DNA from: CAWUIO01 sp963922455
GTDB taxonomy: Bacteria > Bacteroidota > Bacteroidia > Cytophagales > Microscillaceae
Direction of reading: 5' to 3'
NCBI GenBank assembly: GCA_963922455.1
Contig: CAWUIO010000198.1
Coordinates: 1 to 6,496 of the forward strand
Length of the DNA: 6,496 nucleotides
Notes under the pieces: generated by a model
The model's database searches: none
The model's input: only the letters and a program-made list of their open reading frames with translations
Told to the model about the DNA's origin: nothing
In this document: positions 1 to 6,448 of the stretch, in pieces
Position numbering within the stretch: the first letter of the stretch is position 1
How the letters are laid out: each line of letters begins with the position of its first letter
Program-made: the position numbers and the translations under genes

Positions 1-22
1 GATGCTTTCTCTAAAAATGCTT

Positions 23-3000
23 TTACTTAAGTAAGACCCCCACCAATTGCAGGCCTTTCTCAGATACTAATTTTACCAAATAAAGTCCATCAGGCTCCTC
101 TTGCAGGTCAATAGACCGTAGTTCACCTTGCTCCACGTCCAAGCGTTTGATAACAACGCCCCGCCCGTCAAATACCAGCATTTCACCAGACTGAGGAGCT
201 CTCACGGCCAAAATATTATTTTCGGAGTCGGGTGGTGGAATGGGAAGGGTGCTTACTTGCTCCCCTAAATCCAAGCCCAGCAAGATGGGGTCGTGATCCG
301 AACTCCGAAAGGGACTAGTAGGGTCATACAAAAAATCTTGATTAAAGGTATTGTAATCTAGGGCCGAAGCTACTAGGGAATTGATCGGCCAAGTAGCGGC
401 ATCCCTCACTTGGGTCCGTAAACTAGGATTGGCCAGGGTATAATCCAGGGCCCCAGCTTGCCCATAAAAGACAAAGGTAAACGGTTCTACTCCCTCAGAG
501 AATTCATCTACCAAATCCCGGTATCCGGCATCTTTGAAGGCCACGATAGGGTCTTCCCGACGATAGGAGTTCATATCCCCTACAATCAGAATATCCGGAT
601 CTTGGCTATTGGTCGGGTCGGCTTCCAGCCAATTCACGAGGGCACGGGCCGCTTCGGTTCGCGAGCGGTTCCAGTAGCCCTGTCCGTCACCCTGATCAAA
701 ATTTGGATCTTCAGAGTTCATCATGCCAGAAGGCCCCTTGGATTTTAAATGGTTGACACAGAGGGTGAAGACCTCTCCGCTGGAAATTTCTTCAAAACTT
801 TGGGCCAAAGCCGCCCGGCTTCTCCTTTCATCAAACACGGGGCTAACTCCCGGGGTGTTCCGCGTCAACACTTGAAAATTATTGCGGGGACGCACTCGGG
901 CCGTTTTGTAAATGATTCCTACTTTGATGGGTTGCGGGGCCCCTATGGGTCCCGTTGCAATAAAACTGTACACATTGGCCCCCAAACGGCGGTTTAAAGA
1001 GTCTACCAGGAGTTGTAGGGTAGGATCTCCCTGCGCATTGTTTTCCAGCTCTTGCAGCCCCACGATATCCGCATTTAGCCGGGTAAGGGCCGTAGTAAGT
1101 TTGGAAAGTTGACGATTCCGTTCTTCTAGGTTATCGGCCCCCCGGCAATCAGACCGACGCTTGAGTGGGCCACACTCATCGATATTAAAAAATAAATTTA
1201 AGACGTTAAAGCAAGCCACTTGGAGCCGCCCCGCTACGGTTGGAGGATTTTCTGGTACCTGGGGATTGTCGAGAAATTGAATTTCTTCGGGCTTGGTAGG
1301 GCGTATCCTATACGGTGGGAAGGCGCCCGCCCGGCTTCCCGAACGAAAGCCATCACTCAGGATACCGGCTACTCGTTCAATGCGTGCTCCCCGTCGGGGA
1401 AGACTTCCATCGGCCAAGCGATAGGCTATATCTTCCCGGTTTTGCGTATCCTGCTCATCATCCAGGATGATGAAGTTTTGAATATTTTCTTCTAATAAGG
1501 CGCGCGCTGGATCACCGGGGCTAACCCGGTTGGTAGGAATTACTTGGGGGGCTTGGGCAGCCAACCTCAATTCTCCATAGCGGCCATAATTAAATAAATC
1601 TCCCAAAAACAAGGGTTCTTGCTGGAAGATGACACGCATCCCCTCATATTTTTCAAATGCGTTGAAGCCCCCCGAAGGAAAACCTAGGGAAATTTGGGCC
1701 GGTAGTTCTTGATCTCGCACCAATACTTCCACCAAGCTCACCCGGAAAAGTTGCGTAAGGCCATCATTCTCTTGTACTGCTCCCCGTACCCTTACTTGAT
1801 CACCTATACGAACATCTACCCCAAAATTGCCATCTCGGACAAAGATTCCTTCTGAGGTTTCCTCCAAAGAATCTACATCTTCGGCTTCCTCTTGGACAAA
1901 AAAGCCGTTCAAGCGTTCCGGTCCTTGAAAATCACCTACCACGATCCCCTCGATGGTATGGATCAAATTGGCAAAGGGACTCGTAAGGCCTACTCCTTGG
2001 ATCTGATGAATTTTCACCAATTTCCCGCTGGCCGTATCTACTAGGACAGCTCTTCCGGGGCTTGGAAGAGATTCGCGAAAAGTTTGGTTTAGGTTTTCGG
2101 AGGTTTCATCGTGCCCTTGTACCCCATTACTGCCAGATTTGCGCTCCTGCCCTTCTTCAAAATCGACTCTTTGCCAGCTTAGCCCCAAAGCGTGGGATTG
2201 CTGGGCAAGGATGGCTTGTTGTTCTACTGGGGTATCATTTTCGTAAACACTACTTAAAGTATCCGCATCAGGGCCATCCACCCGTATTCCCGTTTTATCA
2301 AAAGCTTCGGCCCGATCACCCCAGAGGACATAGTCCAAATCTTGCACTAAGTCACTTTGCCCATTCCAAAAATATAAAATGAGCATTTCCCCCGAATTGC
2401 TAAGCCCACCGTTACCTCCCGCTTCAATAGAACCCGGAAAAGCTTCCCGCATATCAGGAACGGTATTTTCTTCCCCAGAGCTAGGGATTTCATAATCGGG
2501 CTCCACACTATAGGTGTTTCGGAAATTTTCCCACCCGTTTAGGGCAAGGGTTTGGTAGGATCGAGGAGGGATGCTAGCCCCCTCAGGAAAGCGCACGTGA
2601 AAATCACCAAAACGTCCCCCTCCCGAACGAGCCGGGTCTCGGGTTATTTGAAAATAAAATTGATCATCTCGGGCAAAGCTGGCATCGCTCAGATACACCT
2701 GGCTTAAATCAATCGTCTCGTCACCGGGGTTATAAATTTCTACAAACTCCCCAGGGTTAGGCTGGACAACCACTTCACTAATCAACAGTAAAAAATCATT
2801 ACGTACCGTACGGGCTCTTTTGCCAAAGATTTGCCCAGGGTTGATGCGGCCAAAACTTTCTGACTGAGCGGCCACCCAAGTGAAATCTTCATATTTTTCT
2901 CCCTCCCCTTGTAATTGTATTGACTGCCCAAGCATGGTGGCTTCAGATTCACTTTGCCCGATATCAATACTGGTTTCTCCTTGAGCAGGGCCACTCAAAG

Positions 3001-3382
3001 CGGTAAAACTTCCCTCATAACTTAAAAACTGAATTATCTTCCCTTCGGCATTCAGTAAAGCAATACCATCTGGGCCTCCGTTTTGTAAACCATTGGGGGC
3101 TAACTCGATATGTATCACCCCGCATCCATTGGCTTGATCTGGGATTGTACGCTCCAAGCGGATTTGACTATATGGAGCCCGGATATTTTCTGCCCCATTG
3201 TAGAGTACCAACTGCCAATTGCTCAAGTCAGTCCCGGCGGGGCCGGCAATCTCAATAGCCTCCTTTTGGTCTTGATTAAAGTTATCGTAATGAATTTCGT
3301 TGATAAAAACAGCCTGGGCCGTGACGGCCGAGAGGATAGCCCAATGAAGCAGGAGCCAAGTCGGCAAAAACTTGAGTAGCAT
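23..3382 (-). CDS. Secreted ExeM/NucH-type nuclease with lamin-tail domains and T9SS sorting tail
   Basis: Predicted extracellular or surface DNase/phosphodiesterase of 1119 residues. I start it at the ATG at 3382, not the in-frame ATG at 3445, because this gives a clean signal peptide (MLLKFLPTWLLLHWAILSAV, cleavage likely after TAQA, residue 24); the longer start puts 21 mostly polar residues before it. Next come a lamin-tail-like domain (about 26-185, starting FINEIHYDN), a second one (about 198-444, starting LISEVVVQPNPGEFVEIYNP), an OB-fold-like region (about 475-570), and the endonuclease/exonuclease/phosphatase domain (about 720-1039). Expected metal and catalytic motifs are present: FNVLN (N726), QELEN (E778), NHLKSKG (H878), VGDMN (D936, N938), LDYTLAN (D980) and SDHDP (1028-1032). 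The CRGADN segment and NHLKSKG/DGQGYWN layout fit the ExeM/NucH subgroup. Residues 1055-1119 (NNILAV, DGRG, GLYLVKL, final LLK) look like a type A T9SS sorting domain. Substrate (DNA, RNA or nucleotides) is inferred from the family. The leader lacks a Shine-Dalgarno sequence. Confidence 0.9.
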   Translation of the reverse strand: MLLKFLPTWLLLHWAILSAVTAQAVFINEIHYDNFNQDQKEAIEIAGPAGTDLSNWQLVLYNGAENIRAPYSQIRLERTIPDQANGCGVIHIELAPNGLQNGGPDGIALLNAEGKIIQFLSYEGSFTALSGPAQGETSIDIGQSESEATMLGQSIQLQGEGEKYEDFTWVAAQSESFGRINPGQIFGKRARTVRNDFLLLISEVVVQPNPGEFVEIYNPGDETIDLSQVYLSDASFARDDQFYFQITRDPARSGGGRFGDFHVRFPEGASIPPRSYQTLALNGWENFRNTYSVEPDYEIPSSGEENTVPDMREAFPGSIEAGGNGGLSNSGEMLILYFWNGQSDLVQDLDYVLWGDRAEAFDKTGIRVDGPDADTLSSVYENDTPVEQQAILAQQSHALGLSWQRVDFEEGQERKSGSNGVQGHDETSENLNQTFRESLPSPGRAVLVDTASGKLVKIHQIQGVGLTSPFANLIHTIEGIVVGDFQGPERLNGFFVQEEAEDVDSLEETSEGIFVRDGNFGVDVRIGDQVRVRGAVQENDGLTQLFRVSLVEVLVRDQELPAQISLGFPSGGFNAFEKYEGMRVIFQQEPLFLGDLFNYGRYGELRLAAQAPQVIPTNRVSPGDPARALLEENIQNFIILDDEQDTQNREDIAYRLADGSLPRRGARIERVAGILSDGFRSGSRAGAFPPYRIRPTKPEEIQFLDNPQVPENPPTVAGRLQVACFNVLNLFFNIDECGPLKRRSDCRGADNLEERNRQLSKLTTALTRLNADIVGLQELENNAQGDPTLQLLVDSLNRRLGANVYSFIATGPIGAPQPIKVGIIYKTARVRPRNNFQVLTRNTPGVSPVFDERRSRAALAQSFEEISSGEVFTLCVNHLKSKGPSGMMNSEDPNFDQGDGQGYWNRSRTEAARALVNWLEADPTNSQDPDILIVGDMNSYRREDPIVAFKDAGYRDLVDEFSEGVEPFTFVFYGQAGALDYTLANPSLRTQVRDAATWPINSLVASALDYNTFNQDFLYDPTSPFRSSDHDPILLGLDLGEQVSTLPIPPPDSENNILAVRAPQSGEMLVFDGRGVVIKRLDVEQGELRSIDLQEEPDGLYLVKLVSEKGLQLVGVLLK

Positions 3383-3455
3383 AGGTCGTGATTTGTGAGT
3401 AGTGTAATGTTTTTTTATATAACATTCCTTTGATGAAGGCAGCAAGAATGTAGGG

Positions 3456-3463
3456 CAAACCTA
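3456..3463 (-). promoter_or_regulatory. Possible -7 box of a promoter for the nuclease gene
   Basis: On the minus strand this reads TAGGTTTG, a full match to the Bacteroidota -7 consensus TAnnTTTG. It lies in the 124-base gap between mtgA and the nuclease gene, about 75 bases before the chosen ATG, which would leave an untranslated leader of roughly 65-70 bases. There is no clear TTG/TTTG -33 box about 20 bases upstream, only a TTTTC, so the call rests on one eight-base motif. The rest of the gap (3383-3506) shows no obvious terminator hairpin with a T-run. Confidence 0.35.
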
Positions 3464-3506
3464 CTCAAAAGACTTGAAAATTGTGGGCTAGTGAAGGGGC
3501 TATTAT

Positions 3507-4235
3507 TTAAAAAGCTCTTAAGTCTTGGATATAGTTCATCCCCCCTAAGAGTTGGATTTGATATTGAATCTGGGCACTTCTTTTCCACATGTAGCCTGAG
3601 GCCTGGTTTACGACATATTGACGGGGATTGGGAAGGGCAGCTATCATAAGGCTTGCCTCAGAAAGGGTTAAATTACGCGCCTCTTTTTTAAAAAAGGCCT
3701 GGGCGGCGGCCTCGGCCCCAAAGACTTGGGGGCCCATTTCCGCCACGTTGAGGTAAACTTCCAAGATTCTTTCCTTTCCCCAAACGGCTTCAATCAGGTA
3801 GGTTAGCGGTAGCTCCATAGCTTTTCGGAAGTAGCCTCCCCCCTGCCATAAGAAAACGTTTTTGGCCACTTGTTGGCTAATGGTGCTAGCGCCTCGGGGC
3901 CGGCTTCGGGTTTTGTTTTCTTCCATAGCTTTGCTTAGGGCTTCATAATCAATGCCCCAGTGCTGGGGAAACCTTTGATCTTCGGAAGCTACGGCGGCTA
4001 TCTTCAAATGATTAGACATTTTGTAATAGGGCACCCAAGTATAAGAGACAAAGCGTCCTGATTCCCAGGACCGGCTGAGCATAGTCAAGGTGTAGGGAAC
4101 CGGCAACCATTTAAGAAGTATTGTGTAAAAGAGTAATAGGCCTAGGCTGTATAAGAAAACCCTTTTGAGCAAACGCCACCAAGAAAACCTGCGAGGTTTT
4201 GCGTGAGATGTCTCCGATGGCGTGTTTCCTGACAT
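3507..4235 (-). CDS. mtgA: Monofunctional biosynthetic peptidoglycan transglycosylase
   Basis: A 242-residue glycosyltransferase family 51 enzyme that polymerises lipid II into glycan strands at the periplasmic face of the inner membrane. A basic cytoplasmic N-terminus (KPRRFSWWRLLKR) leads into one membrane segment (about 25-43), then the catalytic domain. GT51 motifs are seen in order: SEDQRFPQHWG (84-94, catalytic E85), GASTISQQVAKN (115-126), RKAMEL (137-142, second conserved Glu E141), KERILEVYLNVAEMG (154-168), and a closing LTLSEASLMIAALPNP segment (189-204). No transpeptidase domain follows and the length is normal for MtgA, so it is not a truncated class A penicillin-binding protein. 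The start is five bases after the nnr stop codon, which points to co-transcription and possibly translational coupling. The leader (TAAATTAAACAAT) has no Shine-Dalgarno. All key motifs are intact. Confidence 0.96.
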   Translation of the reverse strand: MSGNTPSETSHAKPRRFSWWRLLKRVFLYSLGLLLFYTILLKWLPVPYTLTMLSRSWESGRFVSYTWVPYYKMSNHLKIAAVASEDQRFPQHWGIDYEALSKAMEENKTRSRPRGASTISQQVAKNVFLWQGGGYFRKAMELPLTYLIEAVWGKERILEVYLNVAEMGPQVFGAEAAAQAFFKKEARNLTLSEASLMIAALPNPRQYVVNQASGYMWKRSAQIQYQIQLLGGMNYIQDLRAF

Positions 4236-4240
4236 ATTGT

Positions 4241-5752
4241 TTAATTTACTTTTGGCAAAGCCTGGAATGCTTTGGGAATATAATTCACCAAATCACCGGC
4301 AATGAGTGAGTCCTTACCCATATCGGCAGCCGCTAAATCCCCGGCCAAGCCGTGAAGATAAACCCCTAATCGAGCCGCCGATTCGGGCGAATAGTTTTGG
4401 GCTAATAAGCCGCAAATCATCCCGGTTAGGACGTCCCCACTACCCGCCGTAGCCATCCCCGGATTGCCCGTAGTATTGAAGTAAACCTTGCCTTCGGGGG
4501 TTCCGATGGCCGAAAAGGCTCCTTTTAAAACTACATAGACTTCATAGGCTTGACAGAAGCTCTGTAATAAATCAATTTGCTCAAAATCATGATCACTTGC
4601 CCGGACCAAGCGTTTAAATTCTCCGGGGTGAGGGGTCAAAATACTCTTGGGGGGTATCTTTTCTTTGAGTACGTCCGACTCAGCAATAAGGTTTATCGCA
4701 TCGGCATCTAGAACTAAGGGACTAAACACACCATCTAGGAAACGGTCTAGCATAAAACCGGTCAGTCTTTGGCGGCCCATTCCCGGCCCGATACCGATGG
4801 CGGCATAGGGGCGGTCGGGAGTTGCGGGGACTTGGGTAATAAACTGGCGATTTGAATCTGGAGAAACCATGGCTTCGGGTAGGGAGGTTTGTAAGATTTC
4901 ATAGCCTGCCTGGGGTATATGCACGGTGAGTAAACCCACCCCTACTTTGAGGCAGGCCCGCGCCGATAAAATAGCGGCCCCCATCATCCCATAACTTCCA
5001 CTGATCAATAAGGCGTGTCCATAAGTGCCTTTATGCGAAAAGCGTGAACGGTTTTTGAGCAGTTGAAGTATATCTCCTTCCTCACTCAAAACATATGGAC
5101 TCGATGTAGCCTTAGCAAAATCAGGGTGAAGCCCTATTTCACATACTTCAAACGCTTGAATACGATCTTGGTTTTCGGCTAAGAGAAAACCCAGCTTAGG
5201 GCTTTGAAAAGTAAAACAACGCTCTGCTTGTACCGAGGAGTTTTGGCCCGAGCTTTGGTCGGCAAACATACCCGAGGGAATATCTACGGAAACTACCGTG
5301 GCGGGGCTCTCATTCATAGCTTTCACGATATCTTCGGCCAAGCCTTCCAGCGGACGGCTTAGGCCCGAGCCAAACAAAGCATCAATGATCAGGTCTTGCT
5401 TTCCCAATTCAGGAAAATCCTGCACGCTCATCAGTTCAAGGGGGAGCATCATTTCCTTTAGCCTTTGATAATTTACACTAAAATCGGCCGATTTATTAGC
5501 TCCTTGATTGAGAATGAAAACGCGTACTTTATAATGTAATTGGTGCAAAAGTCGGGCTATGGCCAGCCCGTCCCCGCCATTATTCCCTGTCCCACAAACT
5601 ATGTATACAGGGTGCTGGAAGGAATAATACTTTTGGAAATGCTTCACAAAAACCCGAGAGGCCCTCTCCATCAAATCTACCGAAGACACCGGTTCGTTTT
5701 GAATAGTATATTGGTCCCAGGCCCGTATTTGGGGGACAGAAAAAATTTGCAT
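4241..5752 (-). CDS. nnr: Bifunctional NAD(P)HX epimerase / ADP-dependent NAD(P)HX dehydratase
   Basis: A 503-residue cytosolic metabolite-repair enzyme of usual length for the fused bacterial form. The N-terminal YjeF-type half (about 1-210) interconverts R and S forms of hydrated NADH/NADPH; the C-terminal ribokinase-like half (about 225-500) dehydrates the S form using ADP and restores the cofactor. Visible epimerase motifs are the glycine-rich GTGNNGGDG (54-62), DALFGSG (124-130) and VSVDIPSG (154-161, with D157). Dehydratase motifs are HKGTYGH (240-246), GIGPGMG (320-326), LDADAIN (348-354), LTPHPGEF (372-379), VVLKGA (407-412) and NPGMATAGSGDVLTG (430-444, likely catalytic D440). Both halves appear intact. 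The chosen ATG gives MQIFSVPQIRAWDQYTI, the normal beginning for this family; the leader has no Shine-Dalgarno. It sits 43 bases after the STAS-like gene and five bases before mtgA. The function assignment is family knowledge; the operon is inferred from spacing. Confidence 0.96.
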   Translation of the reverse strand: MQIFSVPQIRAWDQYTIQNEPVSSVDLMERASRVFVKHFQKYYSFQHPVYIVCGTGNNGGDGLAIARLLHQLHYKVRVFILNQGANKSADFSVNYQRLKEMMLPLELMSVQDFPELGKQDLIIDALFGSGLSRPLEGLAEDIVKAMNESPATVVSVDIPSGMFADQSSGQNSSVQAERCFTFQSPKLGFLLAENQDRIQAFEVCEIGLHPDFAKATSSPYVLSEEGDILQLLKNRSRFSHKGTYGHALLISGSYGMMGAAILSARACLKVGVGLLTVHIPQAGYEILQTSLPEAMVSPDSNRQFITQVPATPDRPYAAIGIGPGMGRQRLTGFMLDRFLDGVFSPLVLDADAINLIAESDVLKEKIPPKSILTPHPGEFKRLVRASDHDFEQIDLLQSFCQAYEVYVVLKGAFSAIGTPEGKVYFNTTGNPGMATAGSGDVLTGMICGLLAQNYSPESAARLGVYLHGLAGDLAAADMGKDSLIAGDLVNYIPKAFQALPKVN

Positions 5753-5795
5753 GGGAAGAATTGTGTTTGCCGCTAAAAAATTTAATAAGAAAAGT

Positions 5796-6203
5796 CTATG
5801 CGTTTTTCCCTAACCATGTATAGGCCTCGTGGTACTTATTAAATACTTCAATGTTTAATACCTCCTCTTCTACGTTTTGAAGGCAGTTTTTGGCCACTAC
5901 GGTACCTAAGATCTCCTTGGCATTGACCAGAGCTGCTTTTTCCAGGCCTAACTCAATTAATTGAGGGTAATAGTAGCTTTCCAGCCATCGCTGGTCGGCA
6001 CTCTGCAAGGCTTTCTGCTCTGTATTGTCACATAGCCAACGCTTCAAGTTACGGTTTTTAAACTCCTCTAAGAGCTTTTGAAGGGGCTCCCGCATATTAT
6101 CTCCGTGCGGGTTGCTGGTGAAGTCTAGCTTCCACTCTTCTATCATAGCTTCCAGATTTTCATCATACTGGATTTGCAGAAAAGGGCTTTCAAAAATTAC
6201 CAT
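5796..6203 (-). CDS. SpoIIAA/STAS-like protein of unknown role
   Basis: A 135-residue soluble protein with no signal peptide or membrane segment. Its layout resembles small SpoIIAA-like (STAS/SEC14-type) proteins common in Bacteroidota: a short beta start (FESPFLQIQYDENLEAMIEEW), a helical stretch, a strand KRWLCDN (54-60), the family-like DQRWLESYYYPQLIELGL segment (70-87) followed by a strand (AALVNAKE), and a terminal NIEVFNKYHEAYTWL (117-131) that matches the usual ending. In relatives this fold often has no assigned ligand. I do not see the short Ser/Thr phosphosite motif of anti-anti-sigma factors (DSSG type), so a partner-switching role is not supported. It has the only clear Shine-Dalgarno site in the window and is first in the minus-strand series, followed by nnr after 43 bases. 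The family call is by recognised pattern only; the cellular role is unknown. Confidence 0.8.
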   Translation of the reverse strand: MVIFESPFLQIQYDENLEAMIEEWKLDFTSNPHGDNMREPLQKLLEEFKNRNLKRWLCDNTEQKALQSADQRWLESYYYPQLIELGLEKAALVNAKEILGTVVAKNCLQNVEEEVLNIEVFNKYHEAYTWLGKNA

Positions 6204-6207
6204 ATTT

Positions 6208-6215
6208 CTCCTTTT
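6208..6215 (-). promoter_or_regulatory. Strong ribosome binding site of the STAS-like gene
   Basis: The minus strand reads AAAAGGAG, four bases (AAAT) before the ATG at 6203. It supports this start codon. None of the other three genes in the window has a purine-rich site like this, which makes it stand out in a phylum where such sites are usually weak or absent. Confidence 0.7.
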
Positions 6216-6235
6216 ACAATTACGTGGCTAATGCT

Positions 6236-6266
6236 GCAATATATAGGTATTTTTAAAGATTTGAAA
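6236..6266 (-). promoter_or_regulatory. Possible promoter for the STAS-like gene (and maybe nnr-mtgA)
   Basis: On the minus strand a TTTC (6266-6263) and a TATATTGC (6243-6236) are separated by 19 bases. They partly match the Bacteroidota -33 (TTTG/TTG) and -7 (TAnnTTTG) boxes. Transcription would begin near 6230, leaving a leader of about 25 bases that includes the ribosome binding site. Neither box is a perfect match, so this is tentative. Confidence 0.3.
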
Positions 6267-6272
6267 TCTTTA
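6254..6272. promoter_or_regulatory. 19-bp perfect palindrome, possible operator
   Basis: TAAAGATTT-G-AAATCTTTA is a perfect inverted repeat with 9-bp arms and a one-base centre, 51 bases before the STAS-like ATG. It overlaps the proposed -33 element, a position where a dimeric regulator could block or assist transcription. It is not followed by a T-run in a way that suggests an intrinsic terminator. Low-complexity AT sequence can give such palindromes by chance, but nine exact pairs is more than usual. No regulator gene is visible nearby. Confidence 0.4.
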
Positions 6273-6400
6273 CATCCAGCTGAGGAAAGAAAAGAAGCGG
6301 TCCGGCTGAGCAAAATAAGGGCCCGGGGCATAAGGGCTCATTACGATATTTCCCGCAATGATTTGGCTAAGTCGCCTTTAAAATAAACCATAGGGGCTTC
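6273..6400. other. Intergenic stretch without a convincing gene
   Basis: Between the palindrome and the GC-rich inverted repeat I see no RNA gene or recognisable protein. A plus-strand reading frame of 51 codons (ATG 6231 to TAA 6386) crosses it, encoding a very basic, charged peptide with no known motif; it overlaps the proposed promoter of the STAS-like gene and is not called. Confidence 0.5.
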
Positions 6401-6448
6401 CCCGCGCCAAGAAAGAATTTAGCTTAAGAAAATAAATGCCGGCGCGGG
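6401..6448. repeat. GC-only 8-bp inverted repeat around an AT-rich 32-base spacer
   Basis: CCCGCGCC at 6401-6408 is the exact reverse complement of GGCGCGGG at 6441-6448. The 32 bases between are only about 25% G+C. An RNA from either strand could form a stable eight-pair stem with a large loop, but there is no trailing T-run, so it is not a standard terminator. It may mark the boundary of the GC-rich block that follows. Confidence 0.4.

Noticed and set aside
458..2382. Several plus-strand open frames of 66-106 codons inside the nuclease gene
   Set aside because: They lie wholly opposite a well-supported coding region with intact catalytic motifs, and their translations show no domain or family signature.
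2782..2994. Minus-strand 70-codon frame within the nuclease gene in another frame
   Set aside because: It overlaps the lamin-tail coding region, has no motif, and is best explained as an out-of-frame shadow.
3464..3506. Possible terminator after mtgA
   Set aside because: Only very short (3-4 bp) inverted matches are present and none is followed by a T-run on the minus strand, so an intrinsic terminator is not supported.
5540..5776. Plus-strand 78-codon frame opposite the start of nnr
   Set aside because: It is antisense to the conserved GTGNNGGDG region of the epimerase, and its translation has no recognisable features.
6231..6386. Plus-strand frame of 51 codons (70 if begun at 6174) encoding a basic peptide ending NDLAKSPLK
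   Set aside because: It has no recognised motif and no clear ribosome site, overlaps the proposed promoter and palindrome of the STAS-like gene, and in the longer form runs into that gene's 5' end. Conservation in relatives would be needed to revive it.
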